Origin: Phalacrocorax aristotelis
Taxonomy: Eukaryota > Chordata > Aves > Suliformes > Phalacrocoracidae
Reading direction: 5' to 3'
NCBI RefSeq assembly: GCF_949628215.1
Contig: NC_134279.1
Span: 78,106,330-78,170,329, forward strand
Length of the DNA: 64,000 bases
The notes beneath the pieces were generated by a model. The model saw only the letters and a program-made list of their open reading frames with translations. It did no database searches and was not told the origin of the DNA. The number at the start of each line of letters is the position of its first letter. Position 1 is the stretch's first letter. This document shows, piece after piece, positions 14,690-27,528 of the stretch. Both the position numbers and the translations under genes were made by a program.

Positions 14690-15080
14690 TGAGCCCCTTG
14701 ACAATAGCAGGACTGTGCATTTCTTTGTCAACAACAATGGGCCGTCCAAGTTCATTACTGGAGATTGTTTAAAAATTGATTCATGGGCCAGTAGTAGTAG
14801 CTTATTATACAGCATAAGTGACAGTGTGATCTGGATGGAGGCCGAGTCATTCTTGACCAGTCATGTCCAATTAGAAAGAACATTACACACATTCCTGTTG
14901 GAGCCACATTAATGAATTAGTCGCACCACAAACTGAGACTAGCTTGCAGGACCCTAATACCTTTTGTTCCTAAAGATAATTCAGTAATTTATAAAGAGAA
15001 CAGTGCGGAGCACATTAGCAAAAGAATAGTAATCGCAGGATTCAGACAGTCCTTACACTCGTCTTTCCTTTCAGGTTTAT
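14690..15080. promoter_or_regulatory. Candidate non-coding regulatory block with SOX and homeodomain words
   Basis: SOX-type ACAAT words (GACAATAGC, CAACAATGGG) and homeodomain words (CCAATTAG, TTAATGAATTAG, AATTCAGTAATTT) occur together in about 400 non-repetitive bases, with GATTGTTTAAAAATTGATTC in between. It lies about 28 kb downstream of FOXI3. The enhancer role is inferred. Confidence 0.25.
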
Positions 15081-17162
15081 GGTGAGCTCCGTTCCCTTTG
15101 AGCTCTATGTTTCCTCATATACCGCAGACATCTAATAGCCACCTCTGTGGCTCCCAGGGTTGTGGCTGCAGTGTGGTAGTGACCAGGGCTCTGCAGGCCT
15201 GGGTGCACCTGAACATGGACCAACACCTAGCACCCAGACTCTGCCTCTCAGGATAACAGAACAGCCCAGGCACAAGGTACATCGTCGTCACACAAAAGTC
15301 ACGTCCAAGTGCATTAATGTACTGAGGTGCTTCCTCCTTGCTCTGCAAATAGGCACTGGTGCAACGCCAGCATCTTGGCAGAGTTAGGTCTGGCAGACAC
15401 CTTGTAAAAAAGAAGAGAGGACCATTCAAGGCACAATTTTCAAGCTTAGAAGCCTAGAATTTGTGTTTAAGCTCTTAAATCACACAGGTGAATTTTAGGC
15501 ATGATGAAATCAATTCAACTTGCAGGGAGGAGCTCCCCGGGTCCTTGAGACTTCGGTGGATTTGAGACATTGGACACCCAGTGCTGAGGACAGCTTGTGT
15601 GTGTAAAGTCATTGCAAAGGCTATGTTAGGAGGAAGGATAGGAAGAGGTGAATGTGTCCAGCCTGCCAATTGCTGATGAAGTCCATGAGTGGAAAGTAGG
15701 AATGATGACAGCTGAGGAATTTCTTGAGTAGGTACAAGTGAATGCAATTCATGGATTGAATTATTCCAGCAGAAAACACTTGTACTTTGCCATGGGAACT
15801 GCAGAAAAAGCAAAACGGAAATAGCATAAAATCCCAACAGAGGGAAGGTTAGCAAACTTCTCTGTTACAAAATCAACTTCCAAGAGGAGTCGTCCTCCCT
15901 GGTAGTGTTTAGAAGTTAACTGCACAAAACACAGTTTAGTGCTACCTACTCAGTGGATGTGATCACAAGCAGTTACTGCCACCACTGTCTTCTAATATAT
16001 AACAATTTTTGATGTGGAGCAGATTCCAGATTCTACCTATTGCTCAGTAAATGTCCTTCATTAAGGACCATAGAAACCCATTCTTGGTTGGTCCACATGT
16101 CCTTAAGTAGCATTAGTGGTAATATAAGTAATAGCAGTACAGTAGTGTCATCTTCCTAATAGCAAAATAATATTTGGACTTCTAAAATCCACCTGAGCAG
16201 ATGAAAAATAAGTAATTTGCAGACAGTGATACCGAGCTATGATATTTTAATAAGAATAGTTATTTGTCATCAAGCTGTCCTTGTTGTGGTTTTAATGTTC
16301 ATACCCTGTCACTCAACAGCCTGTGAAATTTTAATGTTTACAACTTCAAAAGATCTGTGAATTTTTGTAGCTTGTAATCATTGATCTCCATTCCCCTTGT
16401 TTACAGAAGGTTTTAAAAATATGCAGTTCACTGTATATGCTACATCATACATGTCTAGGTCATGTGGTTTTAACTTTGTGTAAGCAGAAATGTAGTGAAT
16501 GCAGATATGTAAATGACTGTTAAATTTGCCAGTATCTCAAAAACCAGAAGAAATAGCATATAACTTGTCTCTAATCTTAACACAGTCTCAATTAAAAATG
16601 TATACAGTTAAAAGTTCAGTGATGAGTCATGCTAATGTGTTTACATATCTGTTCTGAATGTAGCCCGCATTACCCTGAGGATGGCTGAATAAACATTCAC
16701 TTTTGAATGAGACAAAATATTTGTTGGAAAACAGAGATTCCGCTCTACACTCTGTACTACACCATCACTACTAGTAAAAAAGACTAAAAATGAGAGTATA
16801 CAAACATACATACATTTATTGTAGACTACTAAGTACACACACATGCTAAAGGCTTACTGAACTGTAGGCTTATATTCTTTTTCACCATTTTGATAATACA
16901 AGGATTCAGCGGAGGGCTTCAGCTCCTCTTCAGATTCAGGAATGTTTGGGTTTATGTCGTGATTTTTATAAATTTTGCCTTTTACATTCTGGTCTGGCAA
17001 ACTGCGGTCCACAGGTAATCCTAATGCTGACATTTTGCTTCTCCTCTGATTAAAATTATCAACCCAGGGGCATGAATTGTACCATATCCATTTAAAAATT
17101 ATAGGGATGAAAAGTCCAAAGATATTAGAAATCCAATTCTCTAACCAGTGTCCCGGTTTTTT

Positions 17163-17905
17163 GCATCATCATTAGACTGGAAGGGACCTAACAAAGTCTA
17201 TCTCCACACCTCAAGGCTCTTCCACAGGTTGGGTACATTTTCTGAAGGTGCCCAGTGATTCAGGCATCCCAGCCTCCTCAGCAAAACTACCCTACTGCTT
17301 CCTGACCATACTGCTGGAAAGGTTTCCTAAAGGCTAAAATGAATTCAGAGACCATTACTGCTTGTGCTGTTCTATGGACATGGAGAACAGACCATGCCCT
17401 TCTCCACAGCAACCTTTGACATACTCGAAGACCATCAGCCTGTTCCCACTCTGTCTTCTCCTCAGGCTAAGCAATCCCCGTTTGTCCAATCTTTCCATGT
17501 AGGTTATGATTGATATAGACAGGATTTTTAACAACTTCTAGCCTCTCTCCAGTGACCCACATCTTGTTTGGTTGGTTATGCGGAGAACCTGAAATCCTGT
17601 TCCAGCAAACCCCCACTGGTATTGAAGGGACCAAAGGATTGCTTCAAGGGGTTGGTGTTTACACATGCCAGGATGGTGTCTGCTGCTTTCACAATGTGCT
17701 GACTTCCATTCAACTCTTCAACCAGTCTAATCCCCAGGTCCTGTAACGAAGACTACTACCCAACCATGCATCGTATATCTGTGCAGTTGAGCAAACAACA
17801 TTTTATTTGCTCCAACCTGAATCTTTGACTTGGCAAGCTCATCCTGAATCCCTTTCCTCCAGTGTGCTGATGCTCCCTCACACTGACCCTCCCTGGTGGA
17901 CCTCC
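17163..17905 (-). mobile_element. Old, diverged CR1 LINE fragment
   Basis: The segment opens with ACTGGAAGGGACCTAACAAAG, a diverged antisense CR1 tail, and continues with CTTCTCCTCAGGCTAAGCAA and GTTTGTCCAATCTTTCC. These are the antisense of the CR1 end of ORF2 and 3' region as retained in old copies. The later part (17540-17905) resembles the longer untranslated regions of old CR1 subfamilies, so its boundary is uncertain. Confidence 0.7.
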
Positions 17906-20900
17906 ATAACTATTGCCTGACACACTATCCCCTGTGTTGAAGGGAGAGCAGACACTTCTCAGAACCTGGGTGTGAACTAAAAGTCACTCTTTTGGTAAGT
18001 TAATAGCAGTCTTCTGCTCCACACACAGACTCAGTTTTTCCTGCAACCTGCTGTCCTTACCGTCCAGGAAGGTCCCCCTGAAGCCAACTGCTTTGCTTGC
18101 AGAATGGTCTGCAGTACTGAATCCTTCCTAGCATGTCTCTGCTGCTTGATGTGAGCCATCTAACCTCACCCCAGAGAGTATCCAAGCCTATTTATTTTTG
18201 AAGGGAGTGCTGACTTTGCTCAAAGATCTTCCAATCTCCAAAATCCAAGGCTGAGTTCTGAAATGCATGCGCTCATTCCTCAGTGCCTGAACTCAAACCA
18301 GTAATTAGAGCTTCCTCAAGCAGAAAGAAAAGACAGAAAAGACACGGCAGTCTCTTCAAATTCCATCTCTTAGAGTTGAGATTTAATAATCTGTTATTTG
18401 TGAAATCTACAGCAGAAGGCTGGAAGTGGGATCAATTTAAGAGAGAAATAAGCAGTTATTTAATAAAGTGTGGTCCCTGCAAGTCATTAACGGTGACCAT
18501 AATAGCTCTTTATCCACAGTTAATTGTTACCTGCATTTGGATTTTACTTTGCTCTTCCTGTTGATTTTCATTGTACCCTGCATGTACATTTTGTACTGAA
18601 TCGTTAACAAAATTGTGAGGAACCGGACGGGCAGAGTAACATATGTCAAGTTGTATGTGAAATAACATCTATAGGGTTTACTAAAATTATAGGCAGAGTC
18701 ATCTTACTGTCTTAGAGAAGTTTTTGGGAAGGGAAGCTATTTGTTTCTCAAGTTGAGCTATTGACTGTCTCTTGTGTATATTGAACATACATGAGATCCT
18801 GTCTTGTACAGAAATAAAACTATACACAAGGGCTTTCACACTCTAGACACCTGGTCATCACCATGGTTAGCCTCTTGTCCCTGCCTTGTGCCCAGCACTG
18901 AACAAATCTTCCATTTTTTAGCAAACTCATGTATTTAAAAAAAAAGACAAATAAAAAGTGTATTTCTGGGCTGGTCAGGAGCTCTACCTCACAGCAAAAG
19001 CATCTGTTGTAGACAGTCACTTCCCAATAACAAAATGCTGGCTCAGGGTCTTTGGACCGTGCCCTTGGGAACAAGCAATTATTATCATCACGTTGCAGAG
19101 GAACTTACCTGCTGGGCTGTGAGGGCTGGTGTGGGGGGAGGGAAAGGATACAGCAGCGGCCAAGGGGCTGATGAAAGTCAGAGTCCTCCCTGAAATGACC
19201 CTGCAACCAAAGAGATCTCCAGGGACAAGCACAGAAGACAATCAACCAGAATAAGAAAGTATCAATATCTTAATTTTCTAGATGAGGGGCTGACTCACAG
19301 GATGTAGGTATCTATTCAAAGCCACAACTTAATTTTCTGCTTACTAGTCCAACGCTCTGACCACAAAATTGCTCTGAGTGTGAAAGTTCCCATGGTGGTG
19401 AAGCAGCAGATAAACATAGTCAAATTCTCATTTCTCTGATATAACGAAATGGCTGCAAGTTGGGAAGGAACCTGTTGGGACTTGCAGAACTACTTTTGCA
19501 GGAAAAGTTGTCAAACCCTCTGATCACTTATAGCAACACACGCATTTTTCATCACATACTGCCCTTTCTTCCTATACCCATCCCTTCCTACACCAGCCTC
19601 ATTTTGCAAGATAACTCACATACAGGGGCTAAGGGATACAGTCACAAGGCTGATGCTCAGTCATAACGCAAAAATCCATAGTGATGGCAAGAAAAGTCTC
19701 TTGAGCATCTAAATGTGAAACCAGATGCCAGAAATCCTATCCTACACCATGATGGATGAGATGATTCTGTAGTTCATCTCACAAAAATGTTGCATGTTCC
19801 AGGCTATTCAGGTGTGACAAAATCACAACCAATTGAATTAATTTTATAGAGCCAGCTATGAAAACGACCATGGGCGAATGACAAGGAGTTCTGGACCTGT
19901 ATGAAGACCACCAAACTAATGCAGAACATTTTTGGTGTGCTCACATTCACTGGGCATGTTTCAGAGTCTCTCCTCTATATTTTCATATTCTGTGCACTAA
20001 GTGATCATTTGGAAGATGATGAACATGAACAGGAAGATATGCTAAGGGTATCTAATCCATTTTGTATGCACTTAAAAAGTACAGGAAGCCATGCAAAAAC
20101 AATTACCTTTTACTACATGACCCCCATCCTGCTGTCTAATCAAGAACCTGCTTGAAGGCATTCTACTCCATCAACACACCACAAGGCCTTTGCAGGGGAC
20201 ATGCTACGTCTCATTCTGGGATGGACAGCCAAACCAAAGTATGCTTGGAAAAGGAGAGGAAGGAAACTGAAGTGATGTGGAAACTGTAGGGAATTTTGAA
20301 TACCCGAATTTCTGCATGAGCCGATTTCCATATTTAATCTACAGAAGCTTTCCCCTCCACTAAAAGCCAAACACACGTGGGGAAGGCAGAAATCTCTGTG
20401 AAAAGAAACTGGGATCACTACATGCATTTTGAAACACCTTAGCGTTCCAGCGTCTGCAATGGCAGAGAATTTGCTCATCGCCGAAGATGGGCAGTCCAGC
20501 TCAGCTATGTGCGCACCAGCTGTCACAACTCCAGCCAATCCATGTTGGAGGTCAACCCATGTTGGAGGTATGCGTACACGGGAGGCACGCTGACTCTCCT
20601 ATCTGACAGCAAGCAGTCCTCCCTAACTATGAGTACATTATCTGCAAACTGCCCCGTCTGTATCCTATTGAGGAAAAATTTTAAAGAGTGGGAATTACAG
20701 TGCAACCCCCGGGCAGGAAGGGAGGTAATGCAGAGCTAGAGGCAGGAGTTTCTTTATCCAGACAGGTGAATCCAGGAGAGATGTTCCCAGCCTCAGAGCA
20801 GAGTGTTAATCTCAGGCAAGATCAGGAGCAACATTTTCTACTGTACCTTGCTGCCAAAGCCTCCTTTCCCTTTCTGCTCAGAGAAGTTTCTCCTTACCCC

Positions 20901-23900
20901 CTGTGTTGGGTACTGTGAGTACTTACACACTCTGAACGCTGCATTTCCTCTGAGTTGATTGAGGCTTTGCCAAATTGGGTTTTGTTCCCTTTTGGCTAGT
21001 TTTCTGTTAGCTTTACAGCAAAGATGTCACATCTTTTCTTTACCTGGGCGTGTTACATTTGATTGTATTAAGGTATATCTGATGGCACTAACGTACAGTA
21101 AGATTCAAAGTCATGCAACATGTTCCAGCACAGACAGCATTATGAGTTTACACCGAATGCTGTTTAGATCTGGTATCGAATATCCTCTGGCATCAGATCT
21201 GAAATTACTTTTATATGGCAACCAAAGAAACACTCTATCTGTCTGAATAACAAAAAAAATAAAGAAAGAGCTTTGCTGTATCACCAGCTCTAATCTGGAC
21301 AAATGGCAGGCATCCCAGCGAGCAGCAGATAGGCAGCCCCGTTGCTGCAAGCCTTGCCCTATGCTGTTCCCACAGACCCTCCCCTCTTGCCACATACCTT
21401 CCTTTCTTCTCTCCTGTCTGGACCCCCTTTTTGTCATGAAGGGGTTTCCTGACACTGGAGCTTCTCTCCACAGCAGCTGAACAAGGGTCTTGTCCACTGC
21501 CTTCCCCTGGTTTGGATGGTGACATCTCTGGGCATGTTCAAGGCTCCTTGGCTGTCCTTCAGCAAGACTGTAGGCAGGTCTCTGATGTTAATTTAAGCCA
21601 CCATTAGGATTTGCTAAGCAGAGGCTTAGAGGCACTGCAGGCAATGGGTTTCCTGCCCTTTGTAGCTATGAGCAATGCAGGGCACTGTGAGAGCAAGGAG
21701 AAGTAATCACTAAGCAGGAGTCCTTTGGGAAGAAGGATAGGCCAGATTGGGTTGAGGTCTGGAAGCAGCCTGAGGACACAAAATGTCACCTGCCCCTTTC
21801 CCAAAGACCCACAACCGCAGTTTCTTCTTGAGTAGGAGAGGTTGCTCCCTCACGCCCAGCACCACAGGGATCCTCAGCTAGTCTCCATGGCCTGGCGTGG
21901 TTGTAACAACTTACACCAGCTATGGATCTGTCTTGAGACTTGCATCAGTGGTTCTCAGGGTAAGAGTTTTCCAAAGAGCAGTTCTGCTTACACAACTGAC
22001 TCCCTATTGGTTTCCCAGTCCATGCCCTAAAATCCACTTAATTGAATTTCCATTTTCCATCTACCAGTGCCTTCTATAAGGGCCTCTATGCCATGGTACC
22101 TGGAGCCAGACAGCTCTGCCACACCAGCTAACACTAGAAAACTTTAAAACATCCTGTCTCCTCACAGCAATGAAAGCAGGACATGGGGTATGAGGGACAG
22201 GACTCGTGTTGAACTTCACAGCTCTTCCACCTCTCATCTGATCTTGTCCAACCCCACACCAGATTAGTCAGAGTCTAGGGGAAGGATATCCTTGTGAATG
22301 CTTCTTCCGCACTGTTATGGGCCTCTTACATCACCTTGAGCATGTTGGGAATAGGCATTTAGGCACTTAAAACCCAAAAGGAATTGATTTTAAGGGGAAT
22401 TAGGTGCTTGAATAGAATTGAGGCACTGACATATTTTCAAAGATGTTAATATCTGCATCTTCACCTCTCAGTGGATGGAGAGGTAATAAAAGCCTGTGAA
22501 GATGATGAATGCCCTGGCTAGAAGTCCCCATGGACATGAAAATGTGAAGGTGCATCTCAGTGGTGCTGCCTACATACAGGCGAACATGGGCAGGATTTAC
22601 CTTCCCCACCTTCAGCCATCTAAAGGTGAAAGCTCTGCTGTGGACTACTTTCTTTGGTCTCCTATGAAGATGAAGGAGAAGAGCTGGAGCCCAAGGTGTG
22701 AGGTCTTGCTGGTGTGAATGGGATGCCTCTGCCTCTCCCTTACTTAATGGGGCTACAGGGAGAGCACTAGCTTAGGCACAGACAATAAATTTGGTGAATC
22801 CAAACCCCTCTGTGTGTCCATAGTGGGTGAAATCATATCCTCCCCCATTAAAATGTTACCAGCTTTGGAAGGAGACCAGGATTTTACTTCACTGAGCTGC
22901 TGTGTGCCTGTATGTACATTTTACATAATGCCATAAGAACCCCGAACTCACTCCAGACCTTCCCAATGGGAGTCTCTGGTGTGGAAGGTGATGTGTAAAT
23001 GTAAAATATCATTGTTGGCCTGTCTGTAACAATACAACAGAGCATTAAAATTTCATGTTAAAGTTTCTGAACATTATTTTAGACAGCATGTTAAAGGAGC
23101 TGGGTCATTGCTTTGATAGCTCTGACTGTGAATTGCTTGGATCTGCTCAAGCATGCAACCCCTTCGTGAGCCACTCTGTTTTTGACAGTGCCACAAACCA
23201 CTGGTTTCACATCACAGCTTCTTCAGCTAGATCTCTTGCTGACCGGTGTGCCCCGTGTGGGTGTATTTCCTATGGAGGAGACCCAGGTGCCTGACGTTTG
23301 CTGAGACCTTTTGTACTTGTGTCCCTCTGATTCTCCTAGGAGGGTCCCTGCTACCTTTCTCAATGTGAGGGCCTGGTTCGCAATCACTATCAGATGGCTG
23401 CTGATCTCTCCATCCCAGTAAACAGTGCCACTCTAGGTCCAACTTAAGCCAGCTGAGCATTTGAGTGTTTTTCAGCATTCAGCTCTGGCTCAGCCGAGAT
23501 AATTTCTCCTTCCACCATCACAGCAGGCTCTGAGGAGGCCAGAAGGAGAGATGCATGCACAGCCAGAGCTTTCTGGCAGCCACTTTTAGTACAAACTAAG
23601 TCAGTGCTTACCCCCTTGCTAATTCCAAGAACCTTGGACCTCTGTGCTCCTCAAAGAGGCTTCCCTTTGTCTTTGAGCTGAGTTTGGAGATGCTCTCTGC
23701 AGTGAGGATCAGCAATCACGTGGCCTCCTGAGGGAGGTATTACAGCCACGGGTCAGGCTGTGCCAGCACCTTGACCAAGCCTGTCTGGGCATCGCTGAGG
23801 GCAGTGTTGTGTCTCAGAGAGCTGGATAAACCAGAAAGTTTGTAGAACCCCAAGAACAGGTGAAAGAAAGCCCTGTTAAATCATTGCTTTTCAAAGAACC

Positions 23901-24349
23901 TACCTTGGAGCTAGCTAATTGATCCTGTTAGATCTTTCTTAAGTCAGATAAGGAAAATAACCTGGCAGTAGTTATCAAAGGTGGAGTGATGCATAAAAAG
24001 TCCATTGTGTGGAGACCCTGGAATTAAAGGTAGAGGGTTTGCAGACAAGACTGATAGGACTCATGAGCATCAGCCCTATGGAAATTTCCACTCCCTTCCT
24101 GGTTGTAGGAAGCAGGTTTGCCCTACTGCCTTTGACTGACAGCTGCTCTTCCCATTGATAGCAAATGCCTCCTGCCTTCCCCATCTCACATGGTGACTCA
24201 TTTCCAGGGAATTGGGGATGAAGAAAGGAAGGGAATGACAGTTACAGGAATAATCAATCCTTTATTATTATTTCAGCTTAGTGAGAAACAAGTGAAGGCT
24301 GCATAAAGGTAAAGACAAGGGTCTTGCCTTATCCTGACACCCCTTTTTC
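17906..24349. other. Intergenic DNA without a supported gene
   Basis: Short frames only. A minus-strand donor-like CAG/GTAAGTTCC occurs at about 19112 without a paired acceptor I can defend. A two-copy CCATGTTGGAGGT repeat sits at about 20540-20568. An old inverted-repeat element lies at about 22345-22445. Confidence 0.55.
22345..22445. repeat. Possible ancient amniote interspersed repeat
   Basis: TTTAGGCACTTAAAA and GAATTAGGTGCTTGAA form an imperfect inverted repeat around a TTGATTTTAAGG centre, followed by ATTTTCAAAGATG. I recall similar wording in old reptile and bird repeats, but I cannot name a family with confidence. Confidence 0.35.
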
Positions 24350-25182
24350 CTGGAGCAGGTCCCTCTGGACAAGCTCAAGAAGTGGGCCTGTGTAAACCTC
24401 ATGAGGTTCAACAAGGCCAAGTGCAGGATCCTGCACATGGGTTGGGGCAACGTCCAGCAACCAGGCTGAGGGATGAAGGAATAGAGAGCAGCCCTGCAGA
24501 GAAGGATTTGGGGGTACTGGTGGGTGAAAAGCTGGACATGAGCCGACAATGTGCACTCACAGTTCAAAAAGCCAATGTTATCCTGGGCTGCATCAAAAGA
24601 AGCATGGCCAGTAGGGTGAGGGAGGTGACCCTGTCCCTCTACTCCACCCTGGTGAGACCCCCCTGCAGTGCTGTGTCCAGCTCTGGAGCCCTCAGCATGG
24701 GAAGGACATGGACCTGTTGGAGTGGGGCCAGAGGAGGGCACAGAAATGATCCGAGGGCTGGAGCCCCTCTCGTACGAGGACAGGCTGAGATAGTTGGGGC
24801 TCTTCAGCCTGGAGAGGAGAAGGCTGTGGGGAGACCTTACTGTGGCCTTCCAGTGCTTAAAGGGGGACTCTAGAAAGGATGGGGGCGACCTCTTCAGCAA
24901 GGCCTGTTGTGACAGGAAAAGTGGTAATGGTTTTAAACTAAAGGAGGGTAGATTCAGACTAGATATAAGGAAGAAAGGTTTTACAATGAGGATGGTGAAA
25001 CCCTGGCCCAGGTTGCCCAGAGGGGTGGTCGATGCCCCATGCCTGGAAACATTCAAGGTGAGGTTGGATGGGGCTCTGAGTGACCTGACTGAGTTGAAGA
25101 TGTCCCTGCTCACTGCAGGGTTGTTGGACTGGGTGACCTTTAAAGGTCACTTCCAACACAACCTATTCTATGATTCTATTCC
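24350..25182 (+). mobile_element. CR1 LINE, 5'-truncated copy with intact 3' end
   Basis: About 830 bp in plus orientation. The start translates in pieces to the C-terminal part of the CR1 reverse transcriptase ([43 protein letters not shown]), then [23 protein letters not shown] and PRGVVDAPCLETFK. Several frameshifts and stops show it is dead. It ends with GACCTTTAAAGGTCAC and the octamer tail ATTCTATGATTCTATT at about 25166-25181. A 281-codon antisense frame across it is a shadow. Confidence 0.95.
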
Positions 25183-26438
25183 CCAAGCTCTTGGTCTTGA
25201 CCCTGTTGAGTACAGATGACTGGTCCGGGCAGAGGAGTGATCTGAACCAGACTGGCTGCTCTTATGTTCTTCCTTTTCCTGATGAAAAGAAAAATATGCA
25301 ACACTAGATGGATTTTTAAAATATTATCCCACCCTCACAGTACCTTTTGAGGCAGATAAAAGAGGTAAGTTTCACTATGTCCATTTACAGTCTTGGAAAA
25401 CAGGACAAAAATCTTTTCTGAGATGCTTTATCCCTTGAACAGCTTGAAGCAGTGTAGCTCTCAGCTGTGGGCATGTGTTTAAGCAATGTGTAAGTCACAA
25501 CTGGCCAAGGAAGATTGGGGCCCTCTCACTGAAGGCCTACAGATGAGAGATAAAAGAAAAAACAGGACAGAGCAGCAGAAATGGGAGCTGTGCAAACACA
25601 AGGTGTTGCCATAGGATCCACTTCGGTCTTGCCAAAATGCCCATGAGCCAGAGATCTTGTCTTATGTTGCCATATGTCACACACTATACATAAATCAGTT
25701 TGGTTTTGGCTGCCTGCTATCACTCGTGTTATAATCTCTTGTGTATCTTTCCATGTATAATTAAAAGTCAAGCCCTTGGAGGAAAGGAAAGTCATTAAAT
25801 GACCTGCTGGCATTTCCTTTGAACAGTGACTATATTTGTCACTTGAGATGTTGGAGAAAGCAATAGAAAAAGGAGAAATACAAATAAGGTGGAGAAGCTA
25901 CACCTCCAGGTTAAAATCCAGAGATAAGCAAGCAGTTAGCTTTTGACTCCATGCCCTACCTGTTTGGGATTCAGCTCCAACAACAATAAAAAAACATGGC
26001 ATGAAAAAGCACCATCAGTGAAGAGGACGGGGGGGATGTCCAGAAGGAAGATGTTACAGACAACTGTCCATCCTTTCCCTCCCTCTAAGATGCGGGTGTA
26101 CCTTGGCTGCCAAGCAATCTGCAGATGACCATGGGACTCCATTTCTGCTTTGCAGTTGTGCAGGGAAGTCAGAGTTGTCCACCCCCAGACTGAGGACAGG
26201 GTTTCTGGACATGACCTGTGCAGGATCACTGGGCATCCTGGGCCAGGCTGTGAGGGGTCCCTGGTGTTCCTCAAGGGTGTGGTATGCACATGGGGATGAA
26301 TAATGCTGGGTATATATGTCCAACCCATAAAAAGATATGCTATTAGTGGCCCCTACAGCATTCAGCTGGAGTTGTATACACACCAGAGTTCCTATATTTT
26401 TGCTATCACAGGGCTTGTGTCCTCATGTCAGTTCCACG
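25183..26438. other. Intergenic DNA with a possible MIR-like remnant
   Basis: No gene. The 25320-25400 segment (CCTCACAGTACCTTTTGAGG, then GTCCATTTACAG) looks like the tail of a MIR-type SINE. The rest, up to the retroviral leader, shows nothing recognisable, although the part nearest 26.4 kb may still belong to the retrovirus interior. Confidence 0.4.
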
Positions 26439-26603
26439 CCACAGATGCTTTGAGGTGTACCTTTTCAAGCGTGGACTTACCCATGGGCCACAATCCCTTC
26501 AGAAGTATACCTGCTGCGGCACAGACATAACCACGGCCACAGATGCTTCGGGGTGTCCTGCTCCCACATGGACTCATCCCCAGGTCACAGTCCCTTCGAC
26601 TCA
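26439..26603. repeat. Imperfect 98-bp direct repeat in the retroviral leader
   Basis: CCACAGATGCTTTGAGGTGT at 26439 recurs as CCACAGATGCTTCGGGGTGT at 26537. The following text also matches (TGGACTTACCC against TGGACTCATCC, then CACAATCCCTT against CACAGTCCCTT). Two copies of about 66 matching bases lie 98 bp apart. Confidence 0.7.
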
Positions 26604-26920
26604 GGTTCACACTGGAGCTCCAGCCTGCCCAGTACAGCAGCACAGAAACATCAGCGATGCCCTGGCCATCTGCCAGCCCAGGTGCATCGCCATTGCTGTT
26701 ATCAAAATGTTCCCACAACAGCTGAGTCAGATGATAAGCAGTACAGCAAGCAGCGAAAGCAAAAAGCAGACACTAATGAGCACTAGACTCTAATATACAG
26801 TGGGGCAAGGAAGCCCCGTGGCAAGCACAGGAGCCTGCCAATTAATAGCTGAACAGCAATAACAGCTATAAACTCTATCTAGAATATTCCAATCAAATCT
26901 CTCATTATCTCAAACTCCTT

Positions 26921-26942
26921 GAGCCCCACATCGGGCACCAAA
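26921..26942 (-). other. Retroviral primer binding site, tRNA-Lys type
   Basis: Five bases inside the LTR edge, the minus strand reads TGGTGCCCGATGTGGGGCTC. This is close to the site complementary to the 3' end of tRNA-Lys(CUU) (TGGCGCCCAACGTGGGGCTC), with three mismatches in 20. Its place directly after the LTR confirms that this is the 5' LTR. Confidence 0.75.
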
Positions 26943-26947
26943 AGGAC

Positions 26948-27528
26948 TGTCATGGTTTAACCCCAGCCAGCAACTAAGCCCCACACAGCCACTTGCTCGC
27001 TCCCCCCCGGCAGGATGGGGGAGAGAATCAGAAGAATAAAAGTGAGAAAACTCATGGGTTGAGATAACAACAGTTTAATGGGTAAAGCAAAAGCAACACA
27101 CACAAGCAAAGTAAAACAAGGAATCCATTCGCTCCTTCCCAAGGTCAAGCAGGGGCTCAGCCATCTCCAGGACAGCAGGGCTTCATCACATGTAACGGTG
27201 ACTTGGGAAGACAAACACCATCACTCCAAATGTCCCCCCCTTCCTTCTTCTTCCCCCAGCTCTTTATGCTGAGCGTGATGTCACATGGTGTGGGACATCC
27301 CTGGGGTCAGTTGGGGTCAGCTGTCCCAGCCGTGTCCCTTCCCAGCTCCTTGTGCCCCACCAGCCCCCTCACTGGTGGGGTGTGAGGCAGAAAAGGCCTT
27401 GGATCTGTAAGCCCTGCTCAGCAGTAAACATCCCTGTATTATCTCCACTGTTTTCAGCTCAAATCCAAAACATAGCTGCATAGTAGCTACTGGGAAGAAA
27501 ATTAACTCTAACCCAGGCAAAAACAGCA
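26948..27528 (-). repeat. Retroviral LTR
   Basis: About 581 bp. The minus strand has the usual avian LTR start region (GAGTTAATTTTCTTCCCAGT) and ends with GGGGTTAAACCATGACA. A TATA-like CATAAAG lies at about 27268-27262 and an ATTAAA polyadenylation signal at 27079-27074, giving a U3-R-U5 layout in order. The ends are TG-like and CA-like but degenerate at the 27528 side. Confidence 0.85.

Larger units (their letters stand above)
10286..17162. other. Intergenic DNA with AT-rich candidate conserved blocks
   Basis: No gene is supported. Two stretches stand out for AT-richness and dense homeodomain or SOX words without repeat character: 11700-12010 and 14690-15080, described separately. A donor-like CAG/GTAAGTATG at about 10396 has no matching exon. 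The stretch 15900-17100 is AT-rich, with nothing recognisable. Confidence 0.55.
26439..27528 (-). mobile_element. Partial endogenous retrovirus: 5' LTR, primer binding site and leader
   Basis: Read on the minus strand, an LTR (27528-26948) is followed by a primer-binding site (26942-26921) and about 480 bases of leader-like sequence. No gag, pol or env reading frame survives, so the copy is a truncated relic and not a solo LTR. Flanking target duplications are not evident. The Lys-type primer site suggests an ERVK-like (class II) element; the class call is inferred. Confidence 0.8.

Noticed and set aside
24382-24873. 163-codon plus-strand frame with reverse-transcriptase similarity
   Set aside because: It is the dead 3' part of the CR1 ORF2, interrupted by frameshifts, and is annotated as part of that element rather than as a gene.
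24268-25113. 281-codon open frame on the minus strand
   Set aside because: It lies antisense to a clear CR1 copy and encodes no recognisable domain; CR1 3' regions often leave an antisense frame open.
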